In this document: piece after piece, positions 58,577 through 64,000 of the stretch
Layout: every line of letters starts with the position of its first letter
How positions within the stretch are numbered: position 1 is the first letter of the stretch
Source: Hyphomonadaceae bacterium
GTDB lineage: Bacteria > Pseudomonadota > Alphaproteobacteria > Caulobacterales > Maricaulaceae
Reading direction: 5' to 3'
DNA: 64,000 bases
Assembly: GCA_013001295.1 (NCBI GenBank)
Contig: JABDMW010000017.1
Coordinates: 80,788 to 144,787, forward strand
Program-made: the position numbers and the translations under genes
The notes under the pieces: model-generated
The model's input: only the letters and a program-made list of their open reading frames with translations
Told to the model about the DNA's origin: nothing
The model's database searches: none

Positions 58577-61526
58577 TAAGTCGCTCCCCTTTTGGATCGT
58601 AGAAAACCGGTGCCGTAATTCTCGCCGTGTGCGTCTGGCCGGGCATGGGAATGTAGACGTCGGTATCGGTCAAATTCACACCGTCTTTGACCAATGCCAT
58701 GGCGATTGAACGCCCAAGCGCCTCGCTCCAATAGCTGGATGTGACATGACCAATCATATCCATCGGTATCGGTTGATCCGGATCGGCAACGATTTGCGCA
58801 CCCTCTTCCAAAACGACATTAGGATCTTCAGTCAACAGTCCAACCAATTGTTTGCGACCTTCGGCGACCAAATCGGGACGCGCCAGCGAACGCTTGCCGA
58901 CAAAGTCTTTTTTCTTCTTGGATACCGCCCACGGCATGCCGGCATCAAATGGCGTGACGGTACCGTCTGTGTCCTGGCCGACAATGATGAAGCCTTTCTC
59001 GGCGCGCAAAACATGCATGGTCTCGGTGCCGTATGGTGTTATGTCGTATTGCTGACCGGCTTCAAACAGCATTTCCCAGACCGCGCGCCCGTAATGCGCA
59101 GGGATATTGATTTCAAAACCGAGCTCACCGGAAAAGCTAACACGGAACAATCGTGTGGGAACGCCGCAAATCTTTCCTTCGCGGAACGCCATGTGCGGAA
59201 AATTTTCGCGGCTTAAATCGATGCCTTCAACGAATGGCTCAATAAGCTTTCGGGCGTTCGGGCCATTAAGCGCAATCACGGCCCATTGCTCCGTGGTTGA
59301 CGTGAGCCAGACATCAAGCTCAGTAAATTCGGTTTGCAGATAATCTTCCATATGTCGATATACCCGCGGCGCGCCGCCCGTTGTGGTCGTTACGTGAAAA
59401 CGATCTTCCGCTAAACGTCCGACAACGCCGTCGTCATAAATATATCCATCTTCGCGCAACATCAGTCCATATCGACACGATCCGGTCTTTAAAGCGTTCC
59501 AAGGATTCGTGTACATCAAATTCATGAATTTAGCGGCGTCTGGCCCGACAACTTCAATTTTACCCAAAGTAGACGCATCAAAAATACCGAGACTTTCCCG
59601 CGTCGCTTTACATTCGCGCGCCACAGCCTGGTGCATATCTTCGCCCTTTTTCGGGAAATACCAGGCACGACGCCATATCCCTACTGGCTCGAAAACCACC
59701 TTTTGCGCCTCAGCCCAAGGATCAATCGGCGTTTTGCGCGTAACTTCGAACAGCTGATCATTACGATAGCCGGCAACTGCCCCGAACGTGGTCGGCGTAT
59801 AGGGCGGCCGGAAAGTCGTCAGACCGACTTTTTCAACCGGCTGATCGACGGCTTTGGCCGCAATCTGCAGAGCATTGAGGTTCGACGTTTTCCCCTGGTC
59901 GGTCGCCATGCCGTTGGTCGTATAGCGCTTCACATGCTCGATGGATTTAAATCCTTCCCGCACGGCAAGTTTGATATCTTTTTCAGTCACATCGTTTTGA
60001 AAATCGACAAACGCCTTTTGTTTGGATGTGTCAATATAATTGGGCAGCGTATCGAGTGAAATTCCCGTTCCAAAATCAAATTCGTTCGTATTGAATTTTT
60101 TGCGTCCACCACCTGCTTTTGTACCGGCATTTAAAGCCGCCGCAACGCCAAAATCTCCATTACAAGCTCCCACAGACACGCAATTTTCGTTGGCCTGATC
60201 AGGAATATAGGCCGCAAGATCAGCATCCCATTTGATTCCGCCTTTAGAATGTGACCATAAATGCAGGCTTGGTGTCCAGCCACCAGACATGATGAGGGCA
60301 TCACACCCTATCATTTGCTTAGAACCGGTGTTTGGATAAAAGACCTCAATCGACTTGATACGGTGTTTGCCTTTGGTTTTTGATACGGCACTGCCCAGGA
60401 ACAAATCGATACCGCGTTGTTCCGCTTGTTCTTTTAGATCGGTACGAATGTCCTCGCGTATATCGACGATCGCCGGAATGCGAATATTTGAATCAGATAA
60501 ATTAAACGCCGCTTCGTACGCGCTGTCATGACTGGTAAACACCGCGACTTCATTACCAACAGCAACACCGTATTTCCCCAAATAAGTCTGCGCCGAGGAA
60601 GCCAGCATCACACCCGGGCGATCATTACCATTGAACACCAAAGGTCTTTCGATCGCCCCCTGCGCCAAAATGACCTTCCCCGCCCGTATTCTGTGCAGCT
60701 TCTCACGTGCCGGCCCAATTTCGACGCCAGGAATATGGTCCGTCAATCGTTCTGCCAACGCGACGAAATTATCATGGAAATAACCAATCGCTGTCGTGCG
60801 GGACATGACCCTAACATTTTCAGTTTTGCGTAATTTTTCCAGAGACTTAGCGAGCCAATCTAATGCAAACTTTCCTTCTATCTGCACGCCTGGTGTCGAC
60901 AATAAACTCCCGCCCAATTCCGGGTTTTCATCACATAAAATCACACGGCCGCCGTTTCGCGCTGCGCTCAGCGCGGCGGCAATACCGGACGGGCCGGCCC
61001 CGACAATCAAAGTTTCGCAATGCCCATAGGTGCTGGCGTAATTATCAGGATCTGGATGTTCGGGCGCAGGTCCAAGGCCGGCCATATTGCGAATAAATGG
61101 CTCATAGACCTTGTCCCAGAAACTGGCTGGCCATTTAAAGGTCTTGTTGTAAAAACCCGCCGGAAAAAACATCGAAAAAGTGTTGTTAAAAGCGCCAATA
61201 TCCGTCTTTAAATTTGGCCAACGATTTTGGCTATTGGCTTTCAAACCGTCATAGAGTTCCAGAGATGTGGCCCGGACATTAGGCGTAATGCGCCCCTGCC
61301 CACGATCTACTGCAACCAGCGCATTTGGCTCTTCCGAGCCGGCGCCGACAACACCGCGCGGCCTGTGATATTTAAAGGACCGGCCCATAAGATGCACGCC
61401 GTTGGCAAGCAAGGCGCTCGCCAAGGTATCGCCTTGCACGCCTTGGTACGACTTGCCATCAAAACTGAAATTCAACGTTTTGGAAACATCAACGTTTCCA
61501 TGGCCAGGCCTGCGAAATTTAGTCAT
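58566..61526 (-). CDS. soxA: Sarcosine oxidase alpha subunit
   Basis: This 986-residue protein has an N-terminal Fer2_4-like domain (about 15-100; FSFDGKSYQGVQGDTLASAL). A dinucleotide-binding domain follows (about 165-200; LIVGAGPSGIAAALSAARNG). The C-terminal GcvT domain runs from about 610 to 980 (SFSGELGFEINIPAHYGRAV) and binds THF. It receives methylene groups from the beta subunit and forms 5,10-methylene-THF. It overlaps soxD at the start and soxG at the end, so the run is translationally coupled. Standard alpha-subunit length. Confidence 0.94.
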   Translation of the reverse strand: MTKFRRPGHGNVDVSKTLNFSFDGKSYQGVQGDTLASALLANGVHLMGRSFKYHRPRGVVGAGSEEPNALVAVDRGQGRITPNVRATSLELYDGLKANSQNRWPNLKTDIGAFNNTFSMFFPAGFYNKTFKWPASFWDKVYEPFIRNMAGLGPAPEHPDPDNYASTYGHCETLIVGAGPSGIAAALSAARNGGRVILCDENPELGGSLLSTPGVQIEGKFALDWLAKSLEKLRKTENVRVMSRTTAIGYFHDNFVALAERLTDHIPGVEIGPAREKLHRIRAGKVILAQGAIERPLVFNGNDRPGVMLASSAQTYLGKYGVAVGNEVAVFTSHDSAYEAAFNLSDSNIRIPAIVDIREDIRTDLKEQAEQRGIDLFLGSAVSKTKGKHRIKSIEVFYPNTGSKQMIGCDALIMSGGWTPSLHLWSHSKGGIKWDADLAAYIPDQANENCVSVGACNGDFGVAAALNAGTKAGGGRKKFNTNEFDFGTGISLDTLPNYIDTSKQKAFVDFQNDVTEKDIKLAVREGFKSIEHVKRYTTNGMATDQGKTSNLNALQIAAKAVDQPVEKVGLTTFRPPYTPTTFGAVAGYRNDQLFEVTRKTPIDPWAEAQKVVFEPVGIWRRAWYFPKKGEDMHQAVARECKATRESLGIFDASTLGKIEVVGPDAAKFMNLMYTNPWNALKTGSCRYGLMLREDGYIYDDGVVGRLAEDRFHVTTTTGGAPRVYRHMEDYLQTEFTELDVWLTSTTEQWAVIALNGPNARKLIEPFVEGIDLSRENFPHMAFREGKICGVPTRLFRVSFSGELGFEINIPAHYGRAVWEMLFEAGQQYDITPYGTETMHVLRAEKGFIIVGQDTDGTVTPFDAGMPWAVSKKKKDFVGKRSLARPDLVAEGRKQLVGLLTEDPNVVLEEGAQIVADPDQPIPMDMIGHVTSSYWSEALGRSIAMALVKDGVNLTDTDVYIPMPGQTHTARITAPVFYDPKGERLNVV

Positions 61527-61830
61527 TTTTCGCGACCTTGATTTGGTGTTCGGTTGGTCGTTTTTGACAGACCTTATAGGTCATTGTAAACTTATCGGTG
61601 ACAGTGTTCCGGATGGCGTTGAAAAACATATTGCAGCCGTGGGCATGCCACCAACGCTCTGCGTGATCGCCGCGTATATTGTCGCGAATAAACATGAATT
61701 TCGACCAGTCCGCGTCCGACATCTCCGCCTGCTCAGCCTCATTGGGACGTACAATATGGGCTTCGCCGGCATAGGCAAATTCCAGTTCCGGGCGTTCTTC
61801 GTTACAATGAGGGCAATGTATGAGTAGCAT
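61519..61830 (-). CDS. soxD: Sarcosine oxidase delta subunit
   Basis: This is a 103-residue zinc-binding subunit with the N-terminal site CPHCNEERPELEFAYAGEAH (Cys6, Cys9, His25). A later His-containing stretch, ERWWHAHGCNMFFN, is also typical. It stabilises the alpha-beta-gamma assembly. It lies between soxB (10 bases upstream) and soxA (eight-base overlap), the usual soxBDAG order read on the minus strand. Confidence 0.92.
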   Translation of the reverse strand: MLLIHCPHCNEERPELEFAYAGEAHIVRPNEAEQAEMSDADWSKFMFIRDNIRGDHAERWWHAHGCNMFFNAIRNTVTDKFTMTYKVCQKRPTEHQIKVAKND

Positions 61831-61840
61831 CCCTATCTCT

Positions 61841-63091
61841 CTAATGTGCTACGGCAGCGGCCGCTGCTTCATCAATCAACCGGCCACCGACAAACCGATC
61901 GAGGTTAAATGGGGCATTGATTTTGTGCGGTGCATCATGGGCAATGGTATAAGCCAGCATATCAGCAGCGCCGGGCGTGGCTTTGAAACCTCCCGTTCCC
62001 CAACCGCAATTGACGTATAGCCCGGGAACCGGCGTTTTCCCGACAATTGGCGAACGGTCTGGTGTCACGTCCACAATTCCGCCCCATGAGCGCAGCATGC
62101 GCTGGCGTTTAAATATCGGGAATATTTCGCAGATCGACATCAAAGTATGTTCGAGGATATGCAGGGCGCCGCGCTGTGAATAACTGGTATATTGATCCGT
62201 CCCGGCCCCGATGACCAATTCGCCTTTGTCGGACTGGCTAATATAGGCATGCACAGCATTAGACATAACCACACAATTCAGTACGGGTTTCACCGGCTCG
62301 GATACCAATGCCTGCAAGGGATAGCTTTCAAGCGGAAAACGTAGTCCGGCCATATCCATGACCACGGACGTGTTGCCCGCCGCCGACACGCCGATTTTCT
62401 TGGCACCAATAAAGCCTTTTTGGGTTTCGACGCCTTCGACGGCACCATCCTTGCCGCGTCTGATGCCGGTGACCATGCAATTTTGGATAATATCAACACC
62501 GAGAGCGGAGGCAGCGCGGGCATAGCCCCAGGCGACGCTGTCATGGCGCGCCGTTCCGGCCCGCATTTGCAACGCCCCACCCATGACCGGATAACGGCGG
62601 TCTTGCGAAATATCGAGGATCGGTAGGAATTTTTTACATTCCTCCGGTGTCAGCCATTTATTGTCGACACCGTTTAGACGGTTTGCATGCACGTGACGTT
62701 GAAAACTCTGAACATCATGAACATTGTGCGCCAGCATCAAAACACCGCGTTTCGAAAACATGACGTTGTAGTTTAGTTCCTGAGATAAACCGTCCCAGAG
62801 ATCGACCGCGTGATCATAAATCCCTGCACTCTCGTCGAATAAGTAGTTTGAGCGAATGATTGTCGTGTTGCGACCGGTATTGCCACCACCGAGCCAACCC
62901 TTTTCGACCACGGCAACATTGGTGATGCCGTACTTTTTCGCCAAATAGTAAGCGGCCCCCAGCCCGTGCCCGCCAGCACCGACGATGACGACATCATAAT
63001 CTTTCTGTGGCTCTTTATTCGGGAACTGTTCAGGCCAGTTTTTATGGCCTTTCAGCGCCTGCGAAAACAAAGTCCGGGCGGAATATTTCAC
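61841..63091 (-). CDS. soxB: Sarcosine oxidase beta subunit
   Basis: This is a 416-residue DAO-family flavoprotein that oxidises sarcosine. The FAD Rossmann motif is [20 protein letters not shown] (about 35-50). [16 protein letters not shown] places His183 at the region that covalently binds FMN in characterised TsoX-type beta subunits. [16 protein letters not shown] and the C-terminal [14 protein letters not shown] are family marks. It follows the dimethylglycine-dehydrogenase-like gene by two bases, indicating one operon. Confidence 0.95.
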   Translation of the reverse strand: MKYSARTLFSQALKGHKNWPEQFPNKEPQKDYDVVIVGAGGHGLGAAYYLAKKYGITNVAVVEKGWLGGGNTGRNTTIIRSNYLFDESAGIYDHAVDLWDGLSQELNYNVMFSKRGVLMLAHNVHDVQSFQRHVHANRLNGVDNKWLTPEECKKFLPILDISQDRRYPVMGGALQMRAGTARHDSVAWGYARAASALGVDIIQNCMVTGIRRGKDGAVEGVETQKGFIGAKKIGVSAAGNTSVVMDMAGLRFPLESYPLQALVSEPVKPVLNCVVMSNAVHAYISQSDKGELVIGAGTDQYTSYSQRGALHILEHTLMSICEIFPIFKRQRMLRSWGGIVDVTPDRSPIVGKTPVPGLYVNCGWGTGGFKATPGAADMLAYTIAHDAPHKINAPFNLDRFVGGRLIDEAAAAAVAH

Positions 63092-63093
63092 GT

Positions 63094-64000
63094 TTAGCTC
63101 CGAAGCTTCTCATTGGTTGGATCGTGTGGGCTATCCTCCAATACCCGGCATTTATACATTTTGCCAAGGATATCTATTTCCAAATCAGTGCCAACTGCCG
63201 AATGTTCGGGGTCAACCATTGCAAGCGCGAGAGAGGTCATCATGCGCCAGCCAAACCCGCCACCAGTGGCTCGACCAACGACCTCACCATCTTTATAGAT
63301 CGGGTTGTTGCCAATAGCGTCCGCATCATCAACGCCCAGGACTTCCAGAGTGACAAACGCGTTTTTAAATCCGCGTTTCTCCCATGCCAGCAGTGCATCT
63401 TTACCGAGAAATCCGCCTTTCTTCTTCAAATTGACAAAGCGGTTAAGCCCACTTTCATACGCTGCATATTCGATAGACATTTCCGTGCCGACAAGACGGT
63501 AAGATTTTTCAAGCCGCATGGAGTTCATGGCGCGGATACCGAACGGCTTCAGGCCATGCTTTTCACCGTTCTTGAAGAGCGTATCGAAGATATGGTTCTG
63601 GTATTCAATCGGATGATGGATTTCCCACCCGAGCTCACCGACGAAATTGACCCGCAGCAGTTTCACCGGAGCATACCCGACGCTTGTTTCCTGCCCGGTC
63701 AACCACGGGAAGTTTTCATTGGACAGATCAGACCCACAAACCGGCTGCAACAAATCGCGGGCTTTCGGACCGGCGACAACCAATACGCCCATGGAATTGG
63801 TGAGGTCTGTAAATTGAACCGATCCGTCTGTTGGCATATGTTTTTTAAGCCAATCATGATCCAGACGATGGTAAGCACCAGCCGAGACCATGTAAAAACT
63901 GTCTTTGCTTTCCCGTTGCACAGTGAATTCAGAGTGCACACCTCCTTTCGATGTCAAACCATGGCAAAGCGCCAATCGCCCATGGGTGATAGGCATTTTC
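63094..64000 (-). CDS. Dimethylglycine dehydrogenase-like protein, C-terminal GcvT part (partial)
   Basis: The frame is open to the right edge, so the N-terminal FAD part is outside the window; the listed ATG at 63996 is internal. About 302 residues of the C-terminal aminomethyltransferase-type region are visible: [40 protein letters not shown] and [18 protein letters not shown]. These match the THF-binding half of dimethylglycine/sarcosine dehydrogenases. With soxBDAG downstream, it would turn dimethylglycine into sarcosine and then glycine, loading THF twice. The substrate is inferred from context. Confidence 0.85.
   Translation of the reverse strand, partial: KMPITHGRLALCHGLTSKGGVHSEFTVQRESKDSFYMVSAGAYHRLDHDWLKKHMPTDGSVQFTDLTNSMGVLVVAGPKARDLLQPVCGSDLSNENFPWLTGQETSVGYAPVKLLRVNFVGELGWEIHHPIEYQNHIFDTLFKNGEKHGLKPFGIRAMNSMRLEKSYRLVGTEMSIEYAAYESGLNRFVNLKKKGGFLGKDALLAWEKRGFKNAFVTLEVLGVDDADAIGNNPIYKDGEVVGRATGGGFGWRMMTSLALAMVDPEHSAVGTDLEIDILGKMYKCRVLEDSPHDPTNEKLRS

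Noticed and set aside
1-64000. CRISPR arrays, insertion sequences, prophage genes, rRNA operons
   Set aside because: I looked for regular short repeats, transposase motifs, phage structural genes and rRNA segments and saw none. Only one tRNA was found.

Overview
The window looks like a chromosomal segment of a free-living, probably marine alphaproteobacterium. The evidence is the gene content and order: nagZ-scpA-scpB-(TM protein)-tatABC, a pcm-tolC-popZ-valS run, a PopZ-type polar organiser, a SPOR-domain protein, a DmdA-like DMSP demethylase and heterotetrameric sarcosine oxidase. The order within Alphaproteobacteria cannot be fixed by eye. I see no insertion sequence, prophage, CRISPR array or rRNA. 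There is one tRNA (Cys). Genes are tightly packed, with many 4-nt start/stop overlaps and several tail-to-tail overlaps of convergent genes.

Region 1 (1-25.6 kb) is mostly housekeeping: the lysA end, tatCBA, scpBA, nagZ, a SPOR protein, a Rieske oxygenase coupled to an APC permease, a dGTPase-like gene and erpA. It also holds a small surface-sugar cluster (WecE-type transaminase, GT2, GtrA, two methyltransferases), then xth, valS, a very long acidic popZ, tolC, pcm, tRNA-Cys and an AI-2E transporter.

Region 2 (25.7-43.3 kb) is a stress/redox island. It encodes YeeE/YedE sulfur transporters, a TP-2 type nucleoside phosphorylase, flavodoxin-fold proteins, an ABC/FtsX/HlyD exporter and an HPF-cold-shock fusion. 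It also encodes a CBS protein, an MBL beta-CASP nuclease, a host-attachment protein, DUF2267, cardiolipin synthase and several unknowns. The intergenic regions here carry seven copies of an FNR/FixK-like palindrome, TTGAC-N4-GTCAA, which I did not see in the other intergenic regions. I infer one regulon, probably oxygen- or redox-responsive. Its regulator is not in the window.

Region 3 (43.4-64 kb) is devoted to methyl groups and one-carbon units. One minus-strand operon encodes a non-pyrrolysine MttB-family methyltransferase, a 2Fe-2S corrinoid activator, a GFA protein and a methyl-THF:corrinoid methyltransferase. It continues with MetF, an acetogen-type MetV-like Cys-rich protein, DUF1638 and a corrinoid protein, and fhs lies just upstream. 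Together they could move a methyl group from a quaternary amine through cobalamin to THF, then oxidise it to formate with ATP gain. FolD is not in the window. Next come DUF1289, a GbdR/CdhR-like regulator, an MFS transporter, a LysR regulator and a DmdA-like demethylase. The window ends in soxGADB and a dimethylglycine-dehydrogenase-like gene cut by its edge. The dimethylglycine and sarcosine enzymes make glycine betaine the leading candidate substrate for the corrinoid system, but this is inference.

The best candidate for an under-described system is this corrinoid/MetFV methyl-oxidation operon in what looks like an aerobe. The TTGAC-N4-GTCAA island is second. All calls come from reading the sequence and the supplied ORF track; no database search was run.
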